Positions 43,239 through 53,865 of a stretch of 64,000 nt of DNA are shown one piece after another; position 1 is the stretch's first letter, and every line of letters begins with the position of its first letter. Made by a program: the position numbers and the translations under genes. The notes below the pieces were generated by a model. The model did no database searches, had not been told where the DNA came from, and worked only from the letters and a program-made list of their open reading frames with translations. The stretch comes from Cordylochernes scorpioides (lineage: Eukaryota; Arthropoda; Arachnida; Pseudoscorpiones; Chernetidae): assembly GCA_030710605.1 (NCBI GenBank), contig CP092863.1, forward strand, positions 117,411,072 through 117,475,071. Direction: 5' to 3'.

Positions 43239-43786
43239 TACACTCATGGACAAAACTTAAGGAAGTTGTACCTTTTACCATGTATATCGGGATTATAACT
43301 CTGAAAGATATTACAGTGACCTTTATTGAAGACATACGAGATAACCAATATACACTCATGGACAAAACTTAAGGAAGTTGTACCTTTTACCATGTATATC
43401 GGGATTATAACTCTGAAAGATATTAGAGTGACCTTTATTGAAGACATACGAGATAACCAATATACACTCATGGACAAAACTTAAGGAAGTTGTACCTTTT
43501 GCCATGTATATCGGGATTATAACTCTGAAAGATATTACAGTGACCTTTATTGAAGACATACGAGATAACCAATATACACTCATGGACAAAACTTAAGGAA
43601 GTTGTACCTTTTACCATGTATATCGGGATTATAACTCTGAAAGATATTACAGTGACCTTTATTGAAGACATACGAGATAACCGAGTGTAAACAGCCTCTG
43701 TCTCCTTCAGAAAAAAAAAAAACAAAAAAAAAAACAGACCACTGCCGACAGCAAAGACTTTCCACTTCCATTTTGTCCATGAGTGT
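43239..43786 (+). repeat. Tc1-like MITE array 3, four units of 112 bp plus right arm
   Basis: Starts are at 43239, 43351, 43463 and 43575. Units are 112 bp because GAGACA is absent after CGGGATT. The right arm (AGTGTAAACAGCCTCTGTCT, A-run, terminal repeat) closes it at 43786. Confidence 0.93.
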
Positions 43787-44059
43787 AGATGTTCATTCAT
43801 AGCAACTACTGCATATTCTCTACTCATTTCATTTTTTAGATATTTCAAACTTATCCGAACTGTAGAACTGGTAGTAAAAGAAGACAGAAATCTCTCTTAT
43901 CTGCCAATAAATCAAATAAAATCTTATTAAAAAATAATCTTTGACTTTTTACATTGATAGACATGCGAAACTTTAAATTTTTATCTTTTTCCATTTAACC
44001 AGAGACAATAAATAATACTATATAGGACATCCTATCTTAAATTTCATCAGCGCATAATT

Positions 44060-44515
44060 TACACTCATGGACAAAACTTCAGGAAATTTCATATTTTGAT
44101 GTCGCCGATCGTCTATTATTATTTTTTTTTTTTTTTGAAGGAGACCGAAGCAATTTTTATATACCTAAATGTTTGAACATTAGCTATATACACTCTCATT
44201 AACAAAAACTTGAGGAAGTGGAAAGTATTTGATAGCGCGGGTCGTCTATTATTTTTTTTCAAGGAGGCCGAGGCTGTTCACACTTGGTTATCTCGTGTAT
44301 CTTCAATAAAGGCCACTGTAATATCTTTCAGAGTTATTGTCTGAATCCCGATATGCATGCTGAAAGATACAACTTCCTTAAGTTTGTCCATGAGTGTTTA
44401 TTGGTTATCTCGTGTGTCTTCAATAAAGGTCACTGTAATATCTTTCAGAGTTATTGTCTCAATCCCGATATACATGCTGAATGGTACAACTTCCTTTGGT
44501 CCATGAGTATATTGT
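44060..44515 (-). repeat. Tc1-like MITE fragments and short array
   Basis: A truncated short arm (44060-44160, TACACTCATGGACAAAACTT and T-run) is followed by a second element at 44189-44515 with two long-arm units and GTCCATGAGTGTTTATTGG between them. Confidence 0.82.
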
Positions 44516-45077
44516 AACGTTTTAGTGTTAAATGTTAAAATGTTTTTAATTGTTAATTTAAGTTTGTTGTTGTTTTATAATAAAGAAGATGCAAATTTAA
44601 TTGTTGTTGTTGTTTATCGTTTGTTTAAAAAAAATACATTGCATGTTATGATGATAACAAAAGACTTTCTAATTTAATAATAAAAAATCAATGAAAAATA
44701 AATAAATTATAAAATTCACAAACGTGACAGTATATTTCAAGCCCGCAACAATTAACAAATTATTTATAAATAGATTTGAACTTGTTAGCTAACCAATATA
44801 CCATTTGTAAAGAACAATCCCTCACTCCAGGTGTTGGCAATAAAGGTCACGACATCGGAAGCTTGTTAAAGAACAGCTCAAGAGGCGCGCGCGTCAAGCA
44901 GTAGCCCTAAACAATTGACCTTGCCGTTTATGTCTTTGCTATCTATATATACAAGCTATGTAGGCCGTCGTTCCCTGTAATAACTTGGGATTATAAAGGG
45001 GAGAGAGCCCCTTTTGGTATATAACTTCATTAACAACTAAAGTAGAACACTTGTTCTAAAATACATTTTTTAATTAT
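44516..45077. other. AT-rich spacer
   Basis: TTG-rich near 44565-44620 and a short GC-rich motif (GAGGCGCGCGCGTCAAG) near 44882. No gene was seen. Confidence 0.4.
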
Positions 45078-45122
45078 CCCTAGTACATGTGGTACAAAGC
45101 CATGATAATCATGGTAGATAGT
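45078..45122 (-). mobile_element. SINE 3' end fragment
   Basis: CTAGTACATGTGGTACAAAG then CCATGATAATCATGG and TAGATAGTA. It meets the head of the next SINE copy directly. Confidence 0.7.
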
Positions 45123-45123
45123 A

Positions 45124-45434
45124 TTTAGGGGGTCGGTGGAAGGGGGGTCTAAACCGTTGTTTTTTCGACCACTACGACCCGGTATCGAATTCCGAATTCG
45201 AGACTTTTTTCTAATTGAAAAAAAAAATGATTCAATGACCACCGATTCTTGCAAAAGTCCAACCCCACCAGGGAGTGTAAGTAACCAAACGGAACTCTGT
45301 CACATTTGTAAGTGCAAAAGTCGAACTGCTTTTCACATGTGTAGACATATGGTGTACTTACAATAAAATCAGTCTCAACTTCTACCCACCACACATGATT
45401 ATCATGGCCTGTGCCACGTGTACTAGGGATAAGA
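45124..45434 (+). mobile_element. tRNA-derived SINE
   Basis: Head GGGGGTCGGTGGAAGG, B box-like GGTATCGAATTCC, body CCAAACGGAACTCTGTCACA, end CATGATTATCATGGCCTGTG then CCACGTGTACTAGGGATAAG and an A-run. Confidence 0.85.
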
Positions 45435-45559
45435 AAAAAAAAATTACTTATTTTTAAAAAGTGTATCATTGTTTATTTTATTTTTACTTAGAGCGTTATA
45501 TGTCTCACTAGAGACACTTTTACGTTAAAGGTGAACTAAACTTCTTTTTTTTTTGCTTA

Positions 45560-45866
45560 TCCCTAGTACACGTGGTACAGGCCATGATAATCATGGTTGG
45601 TAGAAGTAGGCGACTGCTTTTACTGCAAGTGCACCACATATCTACACATGTGAAAATCAGTTCGACTTTCACTTACAAATGTGCCAGAACCCCGTTTGGT
45701 TACTTGCACTCGCTGATGGTTTTGGGATTTTTCAAGAATCGGGGAGGCCATTTGAGCATTTTTTAATCAGAAAATAAGTGCCCAATGCGGGAATTGAACC
45801 CGGGTCGTATTGGTCGAAAACCAACGGTTTAGACCATCCTTCCACCGAATCCCTGGTAACTAAACA
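45560..45866 (-). mobile_element. tRNA-derived SINE, best-preserved copy
   Basis: On the minus strand the head has an A-box-like TGGAAGGATGG and the B box GGTTCAATTCC, then GCATTGGGCACTTATTTTCT. The body runs to CCATGATTATCATGGCCTGT and ACCACGTGTACTAGGGATAA. It is about 305 bp and ends in an A-run (T-run at 45546-45556 on the plus strand). Confidence 0.9.
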
Positions 45867-46147
45867 TAGAACGAAATATCATTTGAAATATGTACAATAA
45901 TACAATTTAGTTAGATGAAAAGAGAAGAAAATATCAACACAATTGTTGAAAAGTGTGAAACTGCTGTTGTGGGCAGTGTTACTAAGGTACGGCTGTAGCC
46001 AATGAACACACAGACACTGAGAGATGCCTCAGTTCGGACATTGCTGTGACGGAAATGTAAGTTAATGAGAACGTCTCATTACTGTCTTATTTTTAGCGTC
46101 GCGTTAACCCACATTTGAATTTTAAATTTACGCTGCTCATTTATTTT

Positions 46148-46570
46148 GTGGTTTCTTTATAGGTTTGTTGGTGGTGGACGAGTGGCCGTCGATTTCCGAA
46201 CAGCTACGATCCGGGATCGAATCCTGCAATGGACATTTTTTTTTAAATTAGATTTTCTCCAATGGTACCCTCGATTCTTAAAAAGTCCAACCCTACCAGT
46301 GAATTCAAGTAACCAAAAGGGTTTCTGATATACTTGTAAGAGTAAAAGACAAACTACGCTTTCTACACGTATCCGGCCTAACCTGCCTCTTCCCTGACGG
46401 TGATCCTGTCCTTAGCCTCTCCACCCTGGTCATAGTGGTTTTATATATTCCGCTTTATGCGGCCATTGGGGCTCAAAAATCATTTATTTTGGTTAGCAGC
46501 CCCGTAAATGAAGATATTTTCTCTTTCTACACTTGTAAACATGTAGCACACTTACAGTAAAGGTGTTGAC
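46148..46570 (+). mobile_element. tRNA-derived SINE, split by a 154-bp insertion
   Basis: The head GTTGGTGGTGGACGAGTGGC and B-box-like GGGATCGAATCC lie at 46165-46230. The body breaks at 46368 and resumes at 46533 (TTGTAAACATGTAGCACACT). Confidence 0.82.
46369..46522. mobile_element. 154-bp insertion with 10-bp target duplication
   Basis: CTTTCTACAC occurs on both sides (46359-46368 and 46523-46532). The insert, starting GTATCCGGCCTAACCTGCCT, is GC-richer and contains ATTCCGCTTTATGCGG, a small hairpin. I do not recognise its family. Confidence 0.7.
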
Positions 46571-46781
46571 TTTGCTTTGAATTTTTAATGAAACTGATTC
46601 CAAAAATTATACTTAATCAAACAAAATTTATTGATATACAAGAGAAAGAGAACAATAAAAATAAAAGGAAAACTAATATTAAACAAAGGAACTTTTTTCT
46701 GTTTCGGTTAGCGCCTATTAACCTGTGAGCTTACACACACTCTGTGATAACAATTAATTAATATATATATACAACAAAAGG

Positions 46782-46842
46782 CAGTCGCTAACTATTACCC
46801 AGCATGATTATCATGGCCTGTACGACGTGTACTAGGGGGATA
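46782..46842 (+). mobile_element. SINE 3' end fragment
   Basis: GCAGTCGCTAACTATTACCC then GCATGATTATCATGGCCTGT and ACTAGGGGGATAA. Confidence 0.7.
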
Positions 46843-47365
46843 ATATATAAATAAAGGTTCCTTTATCGACTTGTAACACTAGCGGATAAAAATATGTTTA
46901 CATTAAAGACAATCTATTGAGTAGATGCATAATTTTATTGACGCAATTTCCCAAAAGAAAACATCTTAAAATGGTTATTTTTCTGGATCATATTAATCAT
47001 CAACTTCAATTACTGTTTCCAAGATTTTTGAGACGATGGAAAATGGTTGAATGTTTCACATTGAAGTTTTCGGCCAACATTCTCCTTACTAAGCTATCGT
47101 TCTCTTCCATAACTGGCTATAAGTGGCTGCTGTTGGTCGAACATTTCCTTCATATCAACGAGGTTTGTATCGCTAAACTTCATAAAGCCATCTTTCAACT
47201 CAGCTCTTTCTGATTGTTCTTTCGCTAAAAAGGTTTGTGTTTAGATTGCGAAATACCTGTGCTATATTCCAGGCTTTCTCAAAACTGTAAAGCATCATTT
47301 TGGTACGCATTTTTCATTATCTGAAAGTAAATATTTAAATTTTCATTTAAAAAAAAGGGCCCAGT
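46843..47365. other. Unrecognised DNA
   Basis: The frame 46917-47213 (98 codons) has no recognisable motif. Confidence 0.35.
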
Positions 47366-47367
47366 TC

Positions 47368-48515
47368 ATGGTCCCTGCGATACTATATGGGCGGTACAAC
47401 TACTACAATAGGAAGGATACAGAGAAGATTAGCATGGTCCCTGCGATACTATATGGGCGGTACAACTACTACAATAGGAAGGATACAGAGAAGATTAGCA
47501 TGGTCCCTGTGATACCATTTCGGCGGGACAACTACTACAATAGGAAGGATACAGAGAAGATTAGCATGGTCCCTGTGATACCATTTCGGCGGTACAACTA
47601 CTACAATAGGAAGTATACAGAGAAGATTAGCATGGTCCCTGTGATACCATTTCGGCGGGACAACTACTACAATAGGAAGAATACAGAGAAGATTAGCATG
47701 GTCCCTGTGATACCATTTCGGCGGGACAACTACTACAATAGGAAGTATACAGAGAAGATTAGCATGGTCCCTGTGATACCATTTCGGCGGTACAACTACT
47801 ACAATAGGAAGAATACAGAGAAGATTAGCATGGTCCCTGTGATACCATTTCGGCGGGACAACTACTACAATTGGAAGGATACAGAGAAGATTAGCATGGT
47901 CCCTGTGATACCATTTCGGCGGTACAACTACTACAATAGGAAGAATACAGAGAAGATTAGCATGGTCCCTGTGATACCAGTTCGGCGGTACAACTACTAC
48001 AATAGGAAGGATACAGAGAAGATTAGCAATGCTCCATGTGATACCAGTTCGGCGGTACAACTACCACAATAGGAAGGATACAGAGAAGATTAGCAATGCT
48101 CCATGTGATACCAGTTCGGCCGTACAACTACCACAATAGGAAGGATACAGAGAAGATTAGCAATGCTCCATGTGATACCAGTTCGGCGGTACAACTACTA
48201 CAATAGGAAGGATACAGAGAAGATTAGCAATGCTCCATGTGATACCAGTTCGGCGGTACAACTACTACAATAGGAAGGATACAGAGAAGATTAGCAATGC
48301 TACATGTGATACCAGTTCGGCGGTACAACTACTACAATAGGAAGGATACAGAGAAGATTAGCAATGCTACATGTGATACCAGTTCGGCGGTACAACTACT
48401 ACAATAGGAAGGATACAGAGAAGATTAGCATGGCCCCTGTGATACCAGTTCGGTGGTACAATTACTACAATAGGAAGGATACAGAGAAGATTAGCAATGC
48501 TCCATGTGATACCAG
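47368..48515 (+). repeat. 66/67-bp tandem array derived from U6 snRNA, about 17 units
   Basis: Each unit corresponds to roughly nucleotides 1-65 of U6 spliceosomal RNA. GATACAGAGAAGATTAGCAT matches the U6 ACAGAGA box and AGC triad, and in the unit at 48412-48439 the match runs 28 bases through GGCCCCTG. Before it, TTCGGCGGTACA and CTACTACAATAGGAA align with U6 TTCGGCAGCACA and TATACTAAAATTGGAA. Units are 66 bp to about 47960 and 67 bp after, where CATGGTCCC becomes CAATGCTCC. A 234-residue open frame across the 66-bp part is a by-product of a length divisible by three. No U6 3' half or promoter is present, so it is not a working U6 gene. Confidence 0.9.
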
Positions 48516-48830
48516 AGAAGGCCAACATGGCCCACACACAGGCCGTGAATGGCCGAGCAGAGAAAGCGGAGGAGGCAATAACCCCAGCAGCCTGCCGTGT
48601 CAGCAGTCCCATTAAGTCCGCGCCACGAAACAATGCCAGCGCGTGACGTCCTGATTTACATCGCTCAACTTTCTTCCCTCAGGAGAAGCAATCACAGACA
48701 ATTTGTACCATTCCGTGTGGATCTATCTGACTACAGCCGTTGCTATAGGAGCTCCATCTATGCTTCATTTCTGTGATGAATCTGTATAAGACCGGTGGTC
48801 TTAATAAAGCCGTTGATACTCTCTCTCCGT
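48516..48830 (+). mobile_element. Retroposon 3' body and stem-loop tail joined to the U6 array
   Basis: The body includes CTATAGGAGCTCCATCTATG, shared with 31560-31735. The stem TAAGAC (48787-48792) pairs with GTCTTA (48798-48803), followed by ATAAAGCCGTTGATACTCTC. It has the same sense as the U6 units. The whole 47368-48830 therefore reads as U6-derived head plus LINE or SINE tail. Confidence 0.8.
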
Positions 48831-49239
48831 GTTGTCCCATGCTACAAGAATATCCATCTTTTATTGAAAACAAACACATCTCAGAATAATGATATCTTGG
48901 CGAAATATTCAGTTACGCAATATTGCATATCAAGGGAGGCAAAGTTGGACTGTGATGTGGTTCCCCCTGGATAGCCAATCAAAGACAGCAGCTCTTTTTA
49001 CCCATCATGGAGACTTATGGATTTTCAGGCTTAAAACTGGCCATACAAGACTGCTCATCTTTCAGGATGGTATCAAGACCACAATGCACCATCTAGAGGA
49101 CCAAATAGGCCTCACTAGACCACCTTTTGGAATGTATGGGGGCCTCAAGTTAGGCGACCTTTATTCCATACCTACCAAGATTGTGAATTTTATCAATGAA
49201 TTAAGTCTCTCCATTATCTTATATATCTTATATAATAAA
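48831..49239 (+). other. Possible 3' body of a family-2 retroposon
   Basis: The frame 48889-49242 is open for 117 codons (WFPLDSQSKTAALFTHHGDL) and stops just where the family-2 tail begins. That position suggests the end of a retroposon ORF or a chance frame; no domain can be named. Confidence 0.3.
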
Positions 49240-49372
49240 TAATCTGGATCTCTAATGTTTTCATGCGTTGAATAATGTAAATATCTTATGTAAATAAACT
49301 TTTCTCCTTGTTTGGCGCAAGTATCCCTTGCGGGATATAGCGCTTTGGAAATAAAATAATTGGAATTGGAAT
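49240..49372 (+). mobile_element. Retroposon 3' tail, family 2, copy 2
   Basis: AATCTGGATCTCTAATGTTT to AAATAAAATAATTGGAATTG; the second copy of 22536-22665. Confidence 0.78.
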
Positions 49373-49995
49373 GGGATAATGATTTTAAAATATTGCATAT
49401 CATTAGCTTACTAGTTTTCTACTAAGCTAGAACCAGAGATTCTTGACGAAATAGATCCTACAAGGGGAACTTAAAGAGAAACAAAATCTGACATAACTTT
49501 GGGGTAACTAATTGTGGCGGTAACAGAATTTATATCACAGACAATACACATTTATACTGTAAAACGACGTTTGACAATTTTTACCGCAAATGTTTCTTTT
49601 GAACGAAAAATCGTAATTTATTTTAAGAAGAAATAACGACTATTTTTATCCTTAGGGATGAAATATGAAAGGATGAATTGTGAAGAGTAATGATGAAGGG
49701 AAAAATAAAACCGCTAAAATACGGTCGTATATAGGGCCATTTCTACAGTTTTACACATTTCTAAGCATTTTCTTTCTACAACCCATCTAGAAGATGGTCG
49801 ACTTCCTTTAAAGTCAAGCCACTATAGACAGATAACAATAGACCAAATAATAAAAATAATTAATTGTTAAAGATTCTTAGTATAATTTCAAAACCATATT
49901 AGCATTAAAAGTAATTAGCTTTAAAATAATAGCATTGCTTATCACTGATACTATTGCTGTTATTCCTACATATACTCTACATTTCTGTGTGCTTA
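49373..49995. other. AT-rich spacer
   Basis: No gene or repeat was recognised. Confidence 0.4.
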
Positions 49996-50062
49996 GAAAA
50001 TCTGCATACGACTAAAAGGTCCTAATAAAGCTTTTTGTTATTGTTATTGTTGAATAATTTAA
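49996..50062 (+). mobile_element. Retroposon 3' tail with one-mismatch stem-loop
   Basis: GAAAATCTGCATACGAC, loop TAAAAG, GTCCTA, then ATAAAGCTTTTTGTTATTG. TACGAC and GTCCTA pair except at one position. A diverged member of the stem-loop tail group. Confidence 0.6.
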
Positions 50063-50420
50063 AAAGAATAAACACAATTAATCGATTAGGAGAATTCTAA
50101 TAAATTTCTTTATTAGTATAGGTTATAAACTTATTTCAATTCTACTAATTGATCCACATAGCTAATGAAAGATATCTCTGGAATTTATCAATTCACATCT
50201 CATTCAAAAGTTGCATAGTGTTGTTACTCTTTCATCTATACTGGACTTTCCTTTGTTTAAAATATATTTGCATATATCCTGCAAATACATCAGGAATATA
50301 CATCTCTTATTGTAACTCTATTTGTTCTTCTGTGGAAATGTTATATTGTCAAATTATATTGACAAATATTTGCACTTTTATCTTATTTCAGGTTTTACTG
50401 GGAAGATTTTTGTTTTCGTT

Positions 50421-50797
50421 TGTTAGTGAACCAATCTCTCCCGCCTTCTCATTGTACGAATGTGGCCATGTTTGTATATATAAGGGGGCTATGGTATTGC
50501 GAGGAGGAATGTGGTGGATATTTGTGTGGAGATACTTAAAGTGTTCTCTGCGTGATTTATCCGTGTCTGGCTATCTCCTCGCATACCTGTGTGACCCCGG
50601 TCCGATCACTACCAACGCAACAATAAAGATAAGTACTGTGTGTTTTTTTTAAATTTTATTTAACAAATTGTGAGTTATCATTTACTTTTTTGTGTTGTAC
50701 TTTTGAGTGTACGATTTTTGTGTGTTTAGTTACTATTACTCTAGGCCCTAGTAATTTGCAACTTTGTGTATTAACCCGTAAATAGTAACTTTTGTCA
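50421..50797 (+). mobile_element. LTR-like repeat copy B (uninterrupted)
   Basis: It begins TGTTAGTGAACCAATCTCTC and has TATATATAAGGGGG at 50475. It shares TATCTCCTCGCATACCTGTG and TTTTGAGTGTACGATTTTTG with copy A, and ends TAACTTTTGTCA. An open frame of 167 codons across its left edge (50149-50652) has no domain and is not called. Confidence 0.55.
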
Positions 50798-51354
50798 GTA
50801 TAATGATGATATAGAGGGACATATATAACTCCGCTATATGGAGAGAGACTGAATATCGGATTCTCTCCACAGCAGACACACATAAAAAGACAAGGATCCA
50901 AGCCAGTTTAGAAGAAAGAAAGAAACTGAATTAATTCAAGAAGTAGGTCATGGAAGAAGATGCCAATAAGGGTCGAGAACAAAAAAAAAGGAAAGGTAAA
51001 AGTTCCAGCAAGTTTTAGGCTTTGAGAACCAGTTTGGGAGACCTCCAGAACCTGCCTGGATCTCAGTTATGAAAACATCGTAGGTTTGCATAATCTACGG
51101 TCACAAGTGTTCCCCCATACATACCATGGTATTATGCTGTATACCGGTGCTCTATAACTTTTCTATATCTATAGTACCTATACAAACTTATATCACAATA
51201 ACACTTGTAAATAGAATATTTGGGTGAAATATAGTAGAGAAAATAACTATAGAAAATAAATACATGGAATAAGAGCGGCATCAGTATTCGAAAACCAGGT
51301 CCTATCAACAGAGTGTCACTGCAGTATGGACTTGTTTACATTTATAAAGATACA
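50798..51354. other. Unrecognised DNA
   Basis: No supported gene. Confidence 0.35.
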
Positions 51355-51571
51355 TACACTCATGGACAAAACTTAAGGAAGTGGAAAGTCTTTGATATCG
51401 CCGGTCGTCTTTTTTTTTTTTTTTTTTTTTAAGGAGACAGAGGTTGTTCGGAGACTTGGTTATCTGGTGTGTCTTCAATAAAGGTCACTGTAATATCTTT
51501 CAGAGTTATTGTCTGAATCCCGATATACATGCTAAAAGGTACAACTCCCTTAAGTTTTGTCCATGAGTGTA
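51355..51571 (-). mobile_element. Tc1-like MITE, single copy
   Basis: TACACTCATGGACAAAACTT at the left, T-run near 51412-51430, CTTAAGTTTTGTCCATGAGT then GTA at the right. Complete. Confidence 0.88.
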
Positions 51572-52404
51572 TGCGCATAAATAGCTTATAATTTGAATGA
51601 AATAGTTTCATTTATATTAACTATATTTTAGTAAACATAAGAGTATATACTTTAATATACACAAGAAACAGAAAATGAGTAAAAAATATATTTTTATTTC
51701 TGAAGAGAGAGAGTGAACCTCTTCCTATAATTCTAATAAATATTTAATATTTTCAACAGCACACAAGATTTAACCAAGCTTTTACATCAGCTCTTAAGGC
51801 GTCATACACTCGCATATCCAACAAAACAAACAACTGGGACATAACAAACCGGAATTTCATCAATAATTCTTAATTAATCAATCCAACCAACATACGCTTT
51901 TCAGACTGTGATGTATATTTCAAGGCTAAAGTGTTGACTGTACATATTTCAAGCTACTATTTCTAATTGCTATATGCAAAATTTGACATCGAACGTTTAA
52001 TTTTCATGATTCCTAATGTTCAATTGTATTAATTGTATATAATTTCAGATATACACGCAATTATCCTAATTGTGGATATGGCGTGTCTCTCCCAACTGTT
52101 AAATAAATAAATAAATGTACACAGTTGTTTATTTGTCTTGTATAATATTTCATTTATAAATTAATCTCATAATTTAGTGTGTGAAAATAAAAATATTTGA
52201 CTGATGACCAAACTAACTGTAAATAGATGGTTTAGTGTTATGTAGTTATGTAATTAATTGTGATGGTTTAATTGGAATAAAATATATAAAGTTTAAATGT
52301 GTTTTAATCTTTAATAACAAACACAAAACAGACTGTTGCCCTTTGAATAATCAAGAAAGAGTGTTTGGTTAATATTCCGAAATAACAATATACAATAAAA
52401 TCAA
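51572..52404. other. AT-rich spacer
   Basis: No gene was seen. Confidence 0.4.
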
Positions 52405-52490
52405 CAATAATTTGATATTTATGCCGATAGATGGTGCAAGTCATCAGTAACTTTCAGTTACACGATCAGGAGATTTTTTTATTTTTATTT
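52405..52490. repeat. Ribozyme-family arm fragment
   Basis: TTTGATATTTATGCCGATAG then ATGGTGCAAGTCATCAGTAA and CTTTCAGTTACACGATCAGG match the right arm of 40815-41185. Confidence 0.65.
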
Positions 52491-52554
52491 ATGAACCCGA
52501 TTTATAGGTACACACACAAATTTATTTTGAAAATAGAGCATTCCATAAATAAAT

Positions 52555-52660
52555 CTTTAATTAAAAAGGCATATATTGGATCAAAATATCATTTATTTTA
52601 CCAATATTTGACTGAACGCCAACCTTTATCAAGGTATTATAACATATTTAATGTGTGTAA
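52555..52660. repeat. Solo arm of the 5576-type palindrome
   Basis: AGGCATATATTGGATCAAAA, TCATTTATTTTACCAATATT, GAACGCCAACCTTTATCAAG. A single arm, close to the copies at 5590 and 6113. Confidence 0.8.
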
Positions 52661-53099
52661 ACAATCGGTTTAACAGAATCAAGACACATGGGTAAAAATT
52701 GGAACACAGCCCAATAATCTATGGGGGAGATAAGTGAAAGTGATCAGTTCAAACCAGAACTCCATCTTGATCGACTGCCTCCAATTAATATTTACATAGC
52801 GCGCCCATATTTGCATACTACTCGGTCAAATTGGTCGAGGAGGAATCTCCCTTATCCGGATGTTGAAAAAAAAAAACGAAAATTTTCTTTTTTCTTTTCC
52901 TCAACTACTGACCTCATACCAATAACCCTAATCATTTAAGAATTCTTAAAAATAGGCGTTATTTAGGTCAAATATGTATTTAGGAAACTTTCTCGAATAA
53001 ATCATATATATTTCGTTTTATAACACATTCTTTATCAATGGATTAACGAGAGAAAATCTATATTATAAGGAATAATATGTTTGTATTTCGTTTTTATAT

Positions 53100-53515
53100 T
53101 ATATATATTTATGTGGTACAGCCTACTCCACGTTGACGAACGCCAACAGCGCGAAACGCGTTCGTGGATGGCTTTTCTTGATTTATTAAGAAATTGGGTT
53201 GGCCAAATATCAGGGAACAGGTTAAATCAATGTTTAGTTGATTTCTTTTACACCAGATGGCGTTCTGTCTTCTAAAAAGCACATGTGCTCCTGGTCAGGA
53301 TATTGCTTTTTTTATGTTTAATATATTTATGTGAAAAAAATAATATTTAAAAAGAGAAAAAATGTTAGGTGTTGATATTAAAAACAAATTAGGCATATCC
53401 TGACCTCTCAAATTATTTTTTTTAGATGGCAGAGCGCCATCTAGTGTAACAGAAATCAACTAAACGTTGATTTAACCTGTTCCCTGATATTTGGCCAACC
53501 CATTTTTATACCAGG
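53100..53515 (+). mobile_element. Hammerhead-family foldback element, decayed
   Basis: The ribozyme remnant (53127-53168) is followed by GATGGCTTTTCTTGATTTAT as in the 40815 element. Inverted arms follow: TGGGTTGGCCAAATATCAGG at 53191 and CCTGATATTTGGCCAACCCA at 53483, with AGATGGCGTTCTG and CAGAGCGCCATCT inside. Unlike 40815, the ribozyme lies outside the surviving arms. Confidence 0.75.
53127..53168 (+). ncRNA. Hammerhead ribozyme motif 4, probably dead
   Basis: Stem I is TCCACG (53127-53132) with CGTGGA (53163-53168), six pairs. The core reads TTGACGA, so the invariant C is T. Stem II is ACGC/GCGC around CAACA, with an A-C mismatch next to the core. GAAA and CGCG are intact; the site is GUU. 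The lost core C makes cleavage unlikely. Confidence 0.75.
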
Positions 53516-53609
53516 GGCATTGTTGGTACCAGTTGGTATACCTCTAAAAGAAAGAGAGAAAATAAGCAAATATAGAGCTGAATGACTAGTTAAAGATAAA
53601 AATATATTT

Positions 53610-53700
53610 CTCTGATCAGTAACTTTTAGTTGCACAATCAGGAAATGCCTTTTGCTTAATTTATCAACTTAATCCCAGTATAATTTCACTCTTTTATACT
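53610..53700. repeat. Ribozyme-family arm fragment
   Basis: GATCAGTAACTTTTAGTTGC, then ACAATCAGGAAATGCCTTTT, matches the outer right arm of 40815-41185. Confidence 0.6.
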
Positions 53701-53865
53701 ATTTTTTCCATCTAGTTAAAGAGTGTCTTGAGAAGCTGTTTTAATTCTTAACTATACATCAATAACCTTGTAGAACTGGAAATATTGGTAAACTGAATAT
53801 TGGTAATGAAAAGACTGTGAAGAGTTGATATGATTTTTTTTAAATCAAGACGGGGATATAGACTA

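Noticed and set aside
47368..48072. 234-residue repetitive open frame (MVPVIPFRRYNYYNRKDTEKIS units)
   Set aside because: The 66-bp unit is divisible by three and is explained by U6 snRNA similarity. The frame is lost as soon as units become 67 bp.
47368..48515. Functional U6 snRNA genes
   Set aside because: Every unit lacks the U6 3' stem-loop and terminator. No proximal sequence element or TATA box was seen upstream.
50149..50652. 167-residue open frame
   Set aside because: It crosses the edge of an LTR-like repeat, has no domain and a composition typical of chance frames in AT-rich DNA.
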